A DNA stretch of 64,000 nt, taken from Turnera subulata (lineage: Eukaryota > Streptophyta > Magnoliopsida > Malpighiales > Passifloraceae). Made by a program: the position numbers and the translations under genes. Positions 24,681 to 36,479 of this stretch are shown piece by piece (position 1 is the first letter of the stretch; each line of letters starts with the position of its first letter). The stretch covers positions 1 through 64,000 of the forward strand of contig JAKUCV010001867.1 of NCBI GenBank assembly GCA_028386065.3, read 5' to 3'. The notes beneath the pieces were generated by a model. The model searched no databases, was not told where the DNA came from, and worked only from the letters and a program-made list of their open reading frames with translations.

Positions 24681-24927
24681 AGCTAGGACAAGAGATATGC
24701 TTGGTAAAGAGGCTTTATTTGTCTCCAAAGGATGAAAGGATAATATCTTCTCTTTTCTGTGGACAACACGAAGAAGACGTTGATCATATTCTTCTTCTAA
24801 GTTTGGAAATTAAAGACTCTTTTTGTAAGTGGTTGGGCGTTGTATGGTGTGTGGGCTTGCTACAATTGTGGATTTTGATAGGGCACTGCCCTTTTTTCAC
24901 AAAATCACCTTTTCTAACGTTGTCATG
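24681..24927 (+). pseudogene. Relic of a LINE ORF2 C-terminus (zf-RVT-like)
   Basis: The frame around 24701-24928 reads KRLYLSPKDERIISSLFCG, HEEDVDHILLLSLEIKD and KWLGVVW. This follows the zf-RVT layout at the end of plant LINE ORF2 proteins, where a CxxC pair is followed by a VDHLLL motif and a tryptophan. One cysteine is missing and the upstream reverse transcriptase is absent, so this is a short fossil at best. Confidence 0.35.
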
Positions 24928-25258
24928 ATAAACTAGTGAAAAAAAAAGAAAGACCCCTGTCTTTTGGGCTATGAAGAGCTACAGATACTTTGAGAGCACC
25001 TGTAGGAATATTAACGGTTCAAATTTTGCATGTATTAGGATTAAAGTAGAAGTGGTAGTTTTTTCTATCCAAGAAATTGTGTATGATAATATAGCTATCC
25101 AAACTTATGATCCTCTAAATCAACCACGTATGTACGACCCAATTTCTGAACTATTTTAATGTTATCTATTAAAGATGCGGAATTCCATAGTTTCGTTAAT
25201 GACTCGCTTTTCATATTTTTATTACCTGGTTTTGAAATCTATTATATATATGTAAAGC

Positions 25259-26221
25259 GAGTGAATAGTTTTTTTGTCCCTCCACTTTATCGATTTCGCA
25301 TTTGTTGTCCCTCTTCGTTTTTTTTCACTTATGTCGTCCCTCAATTCTTGATTTACCGGGTCACGTGGTCCTTTTTACCTGCTACAGCAGGTTGACAGCT
25401 GTGGAGTTGACAGGTGGTGGTGGGGCCACACACAACTTATTTATTTAATAATTTTTTTCTTTAATCAAATTTTATTTTTAAAATCCTTTAAGTAAATCTT
25501 AATTTTCCTCATCATATGTTGGATTTTATTATTTTTAATCTTTTATTATTTCCAAATATTAATTTCTAAAACCTCTTTTTCTTTTTTTTTTATTCCATTG
25601 TAACTCAAAGAGTTTGAAGGACGGCTTCTAAATCTAACTGAGCAAGAAAAAAAAAATAAAAATTCGTCTCTTTCCCAAACAAATTATAAAAAGGGCTTGT
25701 TTATTTTGGTAAAGGTGTTATATGCACCTTTGATCAAGTGAGGTCGGGCGTCCACCACTATTTTTTTAAAAAAAATTTAAAGATTAGAATTAGATATGGC
25801 TCTCTCATTGTTTTTTTTTTAATTCTAATTTTGGTTAATTTTGTTCAAGTTTTGTTAACCAGAATATTATAGAGGGATTAGGTGAGATGATGATCATATT
25901 TAATTTTTTTCTCAATGCAGAATTAGAAATGAATATTTATTTTCTAAAAAATTTCTAATTTAAATAAAGATTTTTAAGGCTTAAATTTTTGGAAAAATAT
26001 AATAAATGATAAAAACAAGAAAAAATTGTGCAAATCATGGGCTCCACTACCACGTGTCAACTCCATAGCTACTAACCTGCTGCAGCAGGTAAAAAAGACC
26101 ACCTGGCTCGGTAAATCAAGAGTTGAGGGACAACACGAGAGAAAAAAAAACGAAGAGGGACAACAAATGTGAAATCGATGTGAAATCGATAAAGTGGAGG
26201 GATAGAAAAAACTATTTACTC
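25259..26221. mobile_element. Non-autonomous MULE-like element with 10-bp target duplication
   Basis: Inverted ends of about 175 bp run from GAGTGAATAG to the GGTGG...GGGGCC block, and back from GGGCTCCACTACCACG to CTATTTACTC. The flanks are a perfect TATGTAAAGC (25249-25258 and 26222-26231). The inner 600 bases are AT-rich and noncoding. The end sequence (GTCCCTC, ACCGGGTCAC, CCTTTTTACCTGCT) recurs at 63079. Confidence 0.85.
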
Positions 26222-26231
26222 TATGTAAAGC

Positions 26232-27409
26232 TCATACCTTCACCAGATAGGATTTTAGTGGTCTTCATGTATTGTCATGTGGAGGGCTTTAAGTGTAGTT
26301 TTAATTAATTAAATTTTGACATATCGCCATAATGACAAATGTAATTATCCAAAAAAATTCAATATTAAAGAGATCCTGATAATAATTAAACTCTTATCAG
26401 AAAAGCTATATCGATTTAAGCTAAAAGCTGAAATTCAATATTAAAAAGATCCTGATAAGAATTAAACTCTCATATGAAAAGCTTATAAATAATTAAACTC
26501 TTATCATGATAAGTTATATTATTGATTTGGAAACAAAAGTCATCGTGAGTTGAAATAATATTAAAAATATATATATATACATATATATATATTAATATAT
26601 TATTATTACATATTAATATATATACTAATATATTATTGTTATATATTAATATATATATATATATATTAATATATTACTATTATATATTAATATATTACGT
26701 CATTTACTCTATTATTGTTATCTGATACTTGATAAACTTTACAACTAATAAGATAATATTGTTATTCAAAACTAACCTTTTATCATTTTTGTTTTTTTAT
26801 CGTATATCTTTTCACAAATTTCTTCTTCATCATCTCTCCTTAAATACAGATACAAGATTTATCTGTGTATGTGAAACAATAGTCTCTGTCTCTCATACAT
26901 TTCTCTATCATTCATTCATTCTCTTTTACTCCTTTTTCTTTGTTTTGTTTCTATTTGCACTACACAAGGTGTAGAAACAGTCTCTGTCTGTATGTGATAC
27001 GGTTTCTCTATTATTCACTCATTCTCTCTTATTCCTCATTTTTTTGTTTTTATTTGCATACGTAAGACTGTTGGTATAGTATTAAAGTTATTTTATCACC
27101 CTTAATTAAGCATCCTATTTGTTTTTTATATTTTTTTATTTCTCCAATCTATTTTAATTATTTTTTTTGTTTGTGTAGAAAAGCGTATATTAAAGCTTTG
27201 GATGAATTGACTCTTAACAATAATTCATGAAAAATTCAAGTTAGAGTTTTGAGGTGTGGGAATCCTTGAATACAAAATTATAAAACCTCATTATTAGTTT
27301 AGATATGATTTTAATTGATTCAAAGGTATGTTTTAATTTTTTATGGCCTTTAATTTGTTAATTTTTCATTTCATAAATTAATTGTTATTTATATTATTAT
27401 GTTATATAA
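26232..27409. other. AT-rich intergenic DNA; no gene seen
   Basis: At 26290-26520 short blocks recur (ATTCAATATTAAA, AGATCCTGATAA, ATTAAACTCT). The rest is AT- and T-rich with no supported frame. Confidence 0.4.
26560..26700. repeat. AT microsatellite/minisatellite
   Basis: Alternating AT runs are mixed with a TATTAATATATTATTATT-like unit repeated several times. It is self-complementary and would be unstable. Confidence 0.7.
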
Positions 27410-30367
27410 TGTAACAGCCCGGGTAATTTTTACGTTTTTACCGGTACTGTAAAAATTTATTTTACAGTCATTTACCATTAAAATTAATCTTGGGAAATTA
27501 GTTAATGGTAATTTATGCATCGGATTCCGAAACCGAGCCTTGTCCCATGCCCGGGATTTTGCTGCAGATTTTTGGGACCAAGTTGGGATTTTTCGGGTCC
27601 ACGAATCTTCAGAAAAGTCAAGATTAACCCCGAGTTATCGGGCCAGAAATTAAGTCAAGGGGGTACATTAGTTATTTTCTAGTCCAGACAGAACCCGCTT
27701 CACATGTCGCACAGTGTGGGGCTGCAGCCGCCATTCACTGTGAGCATGTGAATGGCCAGTACACCCGTGCCTCACCAGTTGAATGACCATGACCATTACC
27801 TGTATTCTTTTATTTTCTTTCTTCTGCCTCTGCATACCACACCATCAACACCTCTTCTCCTCTGCAAACCCTCTGCCACCAACCTTTCTCTGCAAAACAT
27901 CTGCAAAAAACCATTCCTACAAGTTCATCTGCAACTCATCCACCCACCAAAGCCAAAAAAAAAAAAAACACATATACCCCAACCCAAAACTGTGACGTTT
28001 TGAAAAAGAACCCAAACCCATTTTCTTTTCCTTTCTTCTTTTTCCTTCCTGTCGTCAACACCAACACCGGCAGCACCACCTTGCCGCAGCCGCTGCCGAC
28101 CACCACATCACCTTCCCCTTGCACCGCAGCCACGACCGCCACCCTCTCGCCTCCTCCTTCCGCCCTCGCTTGCCGTCGCAGCAAGCCACGCTAGCCGCCG
28201 CCCCTGCCTCGTTTTCCACCTAGTGAACCCGACAACACACCCGACGGGCCACCGATCTGCTGCAGCCGACGAACGCCATCAGCCAACGCCGACTCCTCCC
28301 ATCGACTGCTCTGTCGCCTCGCCTCCGTCGTCCCGCCTTTTTGCCGCTCGCCGCTGCGTCGTCGCTGTCACAGACCCGGAACGAGGGTGAGAGACCCGTC
28401 CTTACAATCGGGTTAAGGCCTTGGGTCGGGTTGACCCATATGTTTACCTGGGCCGAGTGAGGTGAGGGCTTGGGTGTGTGGGCTTAGAGGTTAGGTTTGG
28501 TTAATTGTGTTCGGGCTTGGACAAAGGGTTCTGGGCTGGGTGTGTTATGGGTTGCGGGTTGGGCTTTAAGATGGAAGGGTTGAGGTCTGCTGGGCTGAAC
28601 ATCTGGGCTGCACGTGGGCCTGCTTCTGGACTCCTGTTTGGGGCCTGGGCTAGGCACTGTGCATGACCCGATCTGGCACTGTTTGGGCCCAGTCTAAATT
28701 TTTTTTAAAAAAGAGAAATAATCTGGGAAATAAAAAAATATATATAGGTATAATTTTGGGAATTAAAATAATTAGTGTTCTGGGAAAAAAAAATAAATGT
28801 AATAAACAATAGTAGAGTAATTAAATTGAGGAGAAAATCATGGAAAAATAATAATAATAATAGTAGTTAATAATTTTTGGAAAGTACATACTTGTAGAAA
28901 TAAATATGGAAAGGGTATTATCAAAGTAGGTATTGTACAAGAATAGTATCCGGGTATAGGTATAAGAATAGTATTATTTTAGACACTGGAAATAAATGGT
29001 GAATGATGATGATAATGGAGAGTTAAAGGGTGGGGGGGGGTGTAACCGAGACGAGTCAGTATTTATTTTCGTAATACAGTAGCAGCTTGACATTGCATAT
29101 CACTTATGTGTGCATATTATTTGTTGATATAGGAGTTGATAACGAGCAGATACCTGAGGAGCCGAACTTGGAGTCTGTTGGACAGTTTCATAACTGATAA
29201 TCGGCTAAGGTGAGGATGGATAACCTTGGATATGTGCCTGTAATACTGTGTTTGATTTTGTTGTTTGATTGAACTGTTGAATTGATTATTGGCTGATATG
29301 TGATTGCTATGGAATTGTTGATGATTATTGTTACTATTTATCTGCTGTGGATTTTGCCATGATGTAGCTGGAATGTGGTGTTGGTTTGTGATATTGTGAG
29401 TAACTATCGAGCTGTTAATTGTGAGTATTTAGTGATATGAAATTGTTGGCTGGTTGAGCTTGAAAAATAATCTGTGATGATTAAAAGTTGAATAATAATG
29501 ATAGAGTAATGGAATTGGAATTGAATTTGAGATGATGATATAATTGTCACTTGGAAAGTAGTGGTACGACTAGATGGTTAGAGACTAGTTCTGTGGTGTC
29601 ATGGCCGGTTGGTTGGTTGTTTGGGATGTTGATCCCGGATTTGTGATATTGGGATGTTGATCCCGGATTGTTGGTATTGGGATGTTGATCCCGGATTTGT
29701 GATATTGGGATGTTGATCCCGGATTTGTGATTTTGGGACGTTGATCCCGGATTATGGTTGGGCCTGGCATCCAGAATTAGTCAATAACCAGGTACAACCC
29801 TAGCTTGTCCAGTGACGGGCCCGGAAGATAAAATTGGTAATAAAAATGATTAAGCATTCTTTTGGTCTTGGCATAGTTGTTATGGTAGTTTTTCTTGTGT
29901 TGAGATTATTGTGTTTACTTTGAAAGTATTACGGTTGAATATATATCTCTGTTTATCCTTCGTCGGTGAGCACTTCGGACTCACCCCTCGCCTGCGGGGT
30001 TTCATCCCGTAGGTTTGGTTGCTTCGTAGTTCAGGTACGATGTACGACGGCTGCTGCTTTCTACTCCACCTGACTCCGGATCCATACCTCCGCTGCATCT
30101 GCATTTAAGTCTTCCGCTGCTGTGTTGTATATGTTGCTATGTTGCTGCTATCCTTTATTGCTTGGGTGTTGCCTATTGAGTTATGTTGCTGTTAATACGA
30201 GTGGATTGAATAATGGTCTCCGAGTATGGGTGACGACTGCAACATGGTGTGCTGTTGTAATTGGATTTTATGTGTAGTATTTACTGCGATGTACTGCCTG
30301 ATCTGTTAATAAGAATAGTTTCGGCACGTGTTTACTGTTTACGGTAAATACGGGTCGGGACGTTTCA
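27410..30367 (+). mobile_element. Complete solo LTR, family A (2958 bp)
   Basis: It starts TGTAACAGCCCGGG, ends CGGGTCGGGACGTTTCA, and is flanked by the 5-bp duplication TATAA (27405-27409 and 30368-30372). No internal region or second LTR adjoins it, so recombination between two LTRs probably removed the rest. Inside are GC-rich leader DNA (28000-28400), five GGGAT/C-N4-ATCCC palindromes (29631-29752), the GGTGAG...CTCACC hairpin (29965-29985) and AGTCTTCCGCTG. No protein is claimed. Confidence 0.9.
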
Positions 30368-30379
30368 TATAATATTTTT

Positions 30380-31440
30380 TGGTGGTCTTTTTTATGTTTT
30401 ATATTCTTTTTATATTCTTTTTACATTTTCTAATTCTATTTTATGTTTTTTTATATTTTTTTTGTTTTAGGACTCAATGATGCATGTAAAATTTACAAAA
30501 TTAATTATTATTTATATTAATATTAAATATTTTTTATTTATTTTTCTGACTTATATTTTATTTTAAGTTTTATTTCAAAATAATATATATTTTCTATTTA
30601 TTTTTATGATTTATATTTTCAAAAATTACTCTCATATATTTTTTTATATTTTTATATTATTTATTAACTCTTATAATTTTTTCTTCTGTGTTTTAATATT
30701 TTTTTATTTTAGGGGTCAATTATGTAGGCCCAACCATGGATTAACAAATGATGCAGGATTAAGTTTATAAAATTATTATTATTTAAATTATTATTGAATA
30801 TTTTATTTCATTTATTTTTCTGATGTATATTCTATTTTCATTTTCTTTCTGGATAGTAATAAGTTTTTATATTTTTTTATTCATTAATTCTTTTGAATTG
30901 TACTTCTGTTGTGTAATGTTTTTGATGTTTAAGGGCTTAACGATCCATGTTTAACTTTACAAAATTAAATATTATTTATATTATTATTAAACAGTTTCTT
31001 ATAAAATTTATTTTTCTGATCTATATTATATTTTTCAGTTTTAATTTTTTATAATAATTTTTTTATTAATTTATTGATTTATATTTTAAAAATTACTCTC
31101 TCATGTTTTTAATTTTTTTGGTTATTATTAATTAATTCTTTTAACTTTTTCTTTTGTTATTTAATATTTTTTTGGGGGTCAATAATGCATGTTTAAGTTT
31201 AAAAAATTAGTTATTATTTATATTATTAATAAATAATTTATTTTATTCATTTTTTCTCATTTATATTCTAATTTTTATTTTAATAATTTTTTATTTATTT
31301 TCCTATTCTATATAAAAAATGGAAAAAATGGATTAAAAATGTATAATTTGAAAGCAAATTATGTGAAAGCTTTTTTTAGATATTACATAACAATTAGAAA
31401 TAACAGTTAAAATGTTCAAATTTTTAAAAAAATTTATTAA
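30380..31440. repeat. AT-rich tandem repeat, unit about 220-242 bp, four copies
   Basis: Units are anchored at about 30471, 30713, 30933 and 31175 by a GGGTCAATNATGCATG-like block, then TTTACAAAATTAATTATTAT-like sequence and TTATTTTTCTGATTTATATT. Copies are diverged. Similar sequence just left of the solo LTR (27340-27409) suggests the LTR landed at the edge of this array. Confidence 0.6.
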
Positions 31441-31481
31441 TAAACGAGTCCATAGAACCTACGGGAAGTGAGCTTGTAGAG

Positions 31482-32377
31482 AAATTCTACCGTGTTCGTG
31501 TACCATGCCATATCGCACTTGGTACGTAATGTGGCCCACTTTTATTAGCCACATCATCATAATTTAACATTAATTTTCTTTAAACTGATTCAATTATGCT
31601 TTTCTATTTATATTCTAGTTGTCCTTCCCTCTCCTCTGCTTCCTAGTGCTCCATCCACTGCCACTACAATTCGGATGACGGTGAGAAAAGGTTGTTTCTT
31701 TTTGTTATAAAACTTCTCCATATTTGTGAAATTTTTTAATTCGTTCATTAAACATGATGATAATTTCTCCATATCAGCTTAACCCATTGGCCTCTCCTTC
31801 ATCCATTTTCTCAATCTTAAATCTTAGAGAACCATATTCATCATCACTGTACATTAAAATTAAATCCAACCAAACACTTGGGTTTAATTTCATAAAAGAC
31901 TTAGAAAGGCTTCCTCGAGAATTAAAGGGGTTGCAAGATTTCCCTTGGTATTCTCTACCATGGTGGGTTTTTGAGTTTTTATAAACTACCCACAAAATTA
32001 GATTTCTTTATCAATAAAAATATTATTAATTAATATGAAACCCTATTTACTGTACTACTTTCGATATTTGTTTAGGCGAAATGCAATATGGAATAAATCT
32101 TGAGATTTTTTTCAGCTTGAACAAAGGAAGATGGCTAAAAAATTGAAGTTGACAACAACAAAGGAAGACGGAAGAGATTATGGGAAAATAAGAGAAAAAA
32201 ATTAAAGGATTTCTATTTATGAAAATAAAATATTAAAATATAATATAGATGACATGGCTAATTTTAAATGATATAATTAATGCATTTAAATTATGATGAT
32301 GTGGCTAATAAAAATGGGTCACATTATGTACTAAGTTAGTTATGATATGATAGGCAGTGAGTACTATAGAATTTTTC
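31482..32377. mobile_element. DNA transposon remnant with inverted ends
   Basis: The left end (31482-31580, GGTACGTAATGTGGCCCA, TTATTAGCCACATCATCAT) pairs with the right end (about 32255-32377, ATGATGATGTGGCTAATAA). No clean target duplication was found, so the superfamily is open. Inside, 31754-31984 holds a 76-codon frame I do not recognise. Confidence 0.6.
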
Positions 32378-33030
32378 CAATATAGAGGCAACTAGGAAGA
32401 ATTTACTTTCTTAGTGGCTCCGATAACTAGTTTTACAGACGGGAAGAATTTTATTACTTTCTTCCCTCTTACCCGGTTTTTGACACCACTAACTACACCA
32501 AAGCTAAAACTTGAGTAGAAATCTACGGTCCTGTCAAATTTTATAGTGCAGATTTATTTTTTTCTTGATCTGCAATAGATATTCCTCTGATTGATCTATA
32601 ATCCAACAATATTTATAAAAAATTAGAAAGCCCCCCATAACCAAAGGCACTATAATAGTGTATGTTAATATTTAGTATAGAAAAATAGTGTATGCTAATA
32701 GTTATAGCTATTAATATTTCTATATTTTGTCCTGCAGGTTTTTCTCTTCGAAAGGAAAAAAAAAACATATAATTTTTTATCATTTATAATTTTAGGATTA
32801 AATATTGGATTTAATCCTTTTTTCATCTATGTGTAGTCCTTAAAGTTGGAATTCATCATTGTATAGGATTTTGGCCTCTATTTACCCTTTTTGGCCTATT
32901 TTAATCCCTCTGGCTGGAATCCGGTTGAAATTGCTGACGTGGCAAGTTTTCCGGTGCCACATCAGCATATGTCGGACCCACATGTCAGGTTGAGTACACA
33001 AATCGAACCGACTTAACCCGATTGGTTCGC
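32378..33030. other. Intergenic DNA left of element A; no gene seen
   Basis: It contains a near-perfect hairpin, GCTGACGTGGCA (32933-32944) against TGCCACATCAGC (32955-32966), with one mismatch. Similar sequence is common in the ends of plant MULEs, so this may be a truncated end. The last five bases, TTCGC, are the left target duplication of element A. Confidence 0.5.
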
Positions 33031-35853
33031 TGAAACGCCCCGACCCATATTTATCGTCCACAGTAAACACGTGGCGGAACTGTAACGACCCGACCAAACA
33101 AAGCCCAGCATAAAGTGTATACAACAGAAAACCGGCTTAACAGCCCAAAATATAAACATTAGAAATCTGGCCCTTCGGCCCAACATGAAACCGTCATCAA
33201 ATCTCGGTAACATCAATAATAACACAACCGGCCCAATGGCCCAACAATAGCAATAAACAGCACAGCGGAAGACTTAATAACTCACAAAGACACTGTATGC
33301 GACAATTATGCAAACCAATGGATCCGAATCCTGTCCAAGGGATAACGCCGCAGCCTGTCTGGAATGCATCATACCTAAACCACAAATAACTCAACCTACA
33401 GGATGAAAGCCCGCAGGTGAGGGGTGAGTCCGAAGTGCTCACCGACGAAGGATAGACAATCAATATGCAACACTATAAATTACTCAAGGTCGAAAACAAG
33501 CATAACAGCCAAAATACACCAAACCAAAAGACTCGACCCAAAACTGGTCCAAGACCAAAAAGACTTAAACAAAAATCCAATTTCCAATTTTATCTTTCCG
33601 GGCCCCATCACGGATAAGCTAGGGGTCAGACCTGGTTCTCAACATATTTCGGGTGCCAGATGAAATCCAAGAGAGCCCAGGGATCGACATCCCAAAAATA
33701 GTAACCCAGGGATAGACATCCCAAATATAATCCGGGATAGACATCCCAAGCATAGACATGCTTACCACAAGTAACCCAGATCATGGCCACCACAAAACAG
33801 TCTTAAACCATCGAGTCGTACCACTACTTATCATGTGACAATTATATTATCATTATCCAAATCCAATTCTCAGGGATCAACATCCTTAACCAAAATACCG
33901 GGATAGACATCCCATCCAAAACCAAGGATCGACATCCTTATCACATTTATTATTTAATCCATTATTCCTTATACCAAAAAGACACAGTGTTAAACACCCA
34001 AAAACTCAATATACGGGGATAAACATCCCAAAATCAAATCATGGGGATAAACATCCCAAAACTCAATCAAGGCATTGGGATAAACATCCCGAAAACAATC
34101 AAGACAATAGGATAAACATCCCGAATCAAACCACAGCAAATGCAACAATCAACAGTGCAATAATCATCAAACACAACAACCGAGTAATATCGGCACATAT
34201 TGAAGGAAATCTATCCTCACCTTTGCCGATTACTCAACTCTGAAGACAATGACCGGTCCGATGCCGGCTCCTCGGGAAACTGCCCGATATCCAAACCTAT
34301 ACAGCAAAACAACATGCTCACATAAATGCACATAATCGGTATGCTATGATGCCAATACTGCGAAATAAATCCATCCCAGTTCATATCCTTTATTATTATC
34401 TTTTACCGAAAATATTATACCGTACGTATATCCGAAAATAATTTCGGTACCATACTTTAATTAAAACTCTCCTTTAAATATTTTTTTATAGAATAATTAT
34501 ACTTTGTCTTCCAAAATAATAACAATATAATTTTCCTAGAAATTATATCATATATATGTATTTTTCCCGAAATTATTTCCATAAAATATATTACCTGCCA
34601 AAATATAATTACCAAATATTATTATCTTTAGAAAACCATATTTCCAGAAAAATTAATCATACAAATTCATTTCCGAGAATAATTACGAATTTATAAATGT
34701 ACATATATATATTTTTCAAAGGTAAAATACTTGTCCAAACAATTATATATCAAGTAAATATATATTTTCAAAACTATTACTTTTGTATACCATAAATACA
34801 TATTTTCCAAAAGGTACCAGTTACCATTATTTTCCAGGGAAAATAACATATGTATAAAATTTCCAGAAATTATTTTCATGGTATTTATTTTTTTTCCAAA
34901 TAATAATAGTTTTTCCAAAACATAACTTAATTATTTTTCAAAGTATATATATTTATATTTTTCTCAAAATACCAGAATTAAACTGACCATAATTTTCTCA
35001 AAGTGATTATATCTTTTTCAAATTTTAATTAGTTTTTTAGAAATTATAAATACATATATACACACACACACACACATATATATACAAGCTATGCAACCCA
35101 AGTCCACGCCCAAAGCAAGGACCCAGACCAAGGCTGCAAGGCTCAAGCCCAGTTCCACAGCCCAAGCAAAACAGCCCGCTCGGAACCGGGTCAAACCCGT
35201 CGCGAACGGGTTGTCTTCAACCTCACGGGTCGCTCACCTCGGGAGACGCAGAGGTGGCGGCGAAGGCTCGGGAGGAAGGTGGTGCCACTGTGCATCCTTT
35301 TTCTTCCTTTTTCTTTTTTTCCATTTTTCTTCTTTTTCTTTTTTTCCTGCTCTCCGATTTCTTTTTTTTCTTATATTTTTTTCCTTTTCTTTTTTTTCCT
35401 CCCTCTCTGTTTTTCTTTTTTTTCTATTTTTTTCCCTCTTTTTTTTTTCTCTCTTTTCTTCTTCTTTCTCTTTTTTTTTTCCTTTTCCTTCTCCTCTTCT
35501 TCTCTTCTCCTGCTCTGCTTCCTTTATACCCGTGTGTCAGCCGCCTGCATAGTTACCTCAATTATGTAGGTTTGGCTGCATATGGGGCGAGTCCAGACCG
35601 GACCAGAAAATAACTAATACCCCCTAAGTTATTTTCCGGTGTGATTTTTCTGAGGATTCCGGGACCCGAAAAATACCAACTTTGGTCCGTAAAATCCACG
35701 GAAAAAAAACGAGCGCGGGAAAAACCTCGGTGACGAAAAACGACACTCGATTTACCTTGAATTAACTTCCCAAGATTAATTCATTCGGTAAATCACTGTA
35801 AAAAGACTTTTACAGTCCCGATAAAAATATCAAATTTTACCCGGGCTGTTACA
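33031..35853 (-). repeat. 3' LTR of element A (2823 bp)
   Basis: Reading down the minus strand it starts TGTAACAGCCCGGG at 35853 and ends GGGGCGTTTCA at 33031. It has a TATA box (TATAAAGG, 35528-35521), a downstream purine-rich tract, an array of GGGAT-N4-ATCCC palindromes (33680-34123) and the GGTGAG hairpin (33423-33443). Against the 5' LTR it lacks about 280 bases of GC-rich DNA near 35255. Confidence 0.9.
35287..35520. repeat. Long polypyrimidine/polypurine tract in the element A LTR
   Basis: About 230 bases are almost pure T/C on the plus strand, directly downstream of the minus-strand TATA box, so the LTR transcript would begin with a long purine run. The 5' LTR has the same tract at 49285-49515. 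Frames here encode only Phe/Leu/Ser runs and are not genes. Confidence 0.8.
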
Positions 35854-35900
35854 GTCTACCCACCTTAAAAAGAATTTCGTCCCCGAAATTCCTTGTCTTA
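35854..35900 (-). pseudogene. Last codons of a gypsy-type pol and polypurine tract
   Basis: On the minus strand the sequence next to the LTR reads NFGDEILFKVGRL followed by TAA. The stop is formed by the LTR's own first bases (TG|TAA). The purine-rich AAGGTGGGTAGA just before the LTR can serve as the polypurine tract. Element B has the same arrangement. Nothing else of pol is visible in element A. Confidence 0.55.
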
Positions 35901-35998
35901 TCTGTGGGTCTTACCACGATAAGCATCTGGTATACACTGCCAGCTGTCCAAACTCAACACGATATGTCTCTTATACCCTTATGCGACATCTCATCCTC

Positions 35999-36006
35999 TA
36001 TAAAAA
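35999..36006 (+). promoter_or_regulatory. TATA box of the 125-residue antisense gene
   Basis: TATAAAAA lies 42 bases before the ATG at 36041, predicting a very short leader of about 10 bases. Confidence 0.6.
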
Positions 36007-36040
36007 CCGAACCTCATGACTAGCAAACTCACACACAGCC

Positions 36041-36418
36041 ATGGACTCTCCAATCCGATCTCGAACTACCTCAGACTCCGAAGATAACAGCTACATCGGT
36101 GGTACTGCTTTCCCGATAAGCTCCGTTGAAGAACCTCCCAAGAAGCGGTTCAAGGCAAACACCATCAGTCTGAAGGAAGATGTGGTGGTCTCCCCAAGAC
36201 AGCGAAAGAAGCGTACTGGCAAAGAAGCTGAAAATCGGAAGGGCAAAGCAACGGCTGAAAGCAGCACTCCGCTGCAGACACTATCGCAGCTGAACGTTTC
36301 ATTGAAGAAGGTCAGCTCGGCGGTGATGCAGATAGAACTGGCGTGCGCGGAACTCTTTCCCCACGTCAAAAACATCCAAAAACTTGTAAAAGACCTTGAG
36401 AAGCAAGTAACTCAATAG
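36041..36418 (+). CDS. Uncharacterised basic, coiled-coil protein (125 residues), antisense within element A
   Basis: I do not recognise this protein. The N-terminus is serine/threonine and acid rich (SRTTSDSEDNS). Two nuclear-localisation-like basic clusters follow (PPKKRFK near 33 and PRQRKKRTGK near 52). The last 50 residues (LSQLNVSLKKVSSAVMQIEL, NIQKLVKDLEKQVTQ) have the hydrophobic spacing of a coiled coil. It starts at the first ATG after a TATA box, in the context CAGCCATGG, and is followed by two overlapping AATAAA signals at 36454-36463. It runs opposite to the retrotransposon and upstream of the 228-residue gene in the same direction. The frame is open with no break. A nuclear DNA- or RNA-binding role is possible but unproven. 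Confidence 0.6.
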   Translation: MDSPIRSRTTSDSEDNSYIGGTAFPISSVEEPPKKRFKANTISLKEDVVVSPRQRKKRTGKEAENRKGKATAESSTPLQTLSQLNVSLKKVSSAVMQIELACAELFPHVKNIQKLVKDLEKQVTQ

Positions 36419-36453
36419 AGTACTTCTTCTCCGTATTGTAAACTGTTATGAAA

Positions 36454-36463
36454 AATAAATAAA
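36454..36463 (+). terminator. Polyadenylation signals after the 125-residue gene
   Basis: Two overlapping AATAAA hexamers lie 36-45 bases after the TAG stop, a normal place for a plant poly(A) signal. Confidence 0.45.
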
Positions 36464-36479
36464 CAAGCTTCCTTCTTAA

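Noticed and set aside
27752..28194. Plus- and minus-strand frames of 64-83 codons in the solo LTR
   Set aside because: They are P/T/S- or K-rich, overlap each other and lie in the GC-rich leader part of the LTR.
31754..31984. 76-codon frame inside the inverted-end element
   Set aside because: An antisense frame of similar size overlaps it and no family resemblance was found; captured host sequence is only a possibility.
33680..34123. Regularly spaced palindromes that could be taken for a CRISPR array
   Set aside because: This is plant nuclear DNA inside LTRs. Spacing is irregular, spacers are not unique, and there are no cas genes.
35091..35613. Frames of 96-153 codons in the LTR polypyrimidine tract, and similar ones at 37102-37552 and 48806-49612
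   Set aside because: The translated protein is Phe/Leu/Ser runs from T/C-only DNA, so these are composition artefacts.
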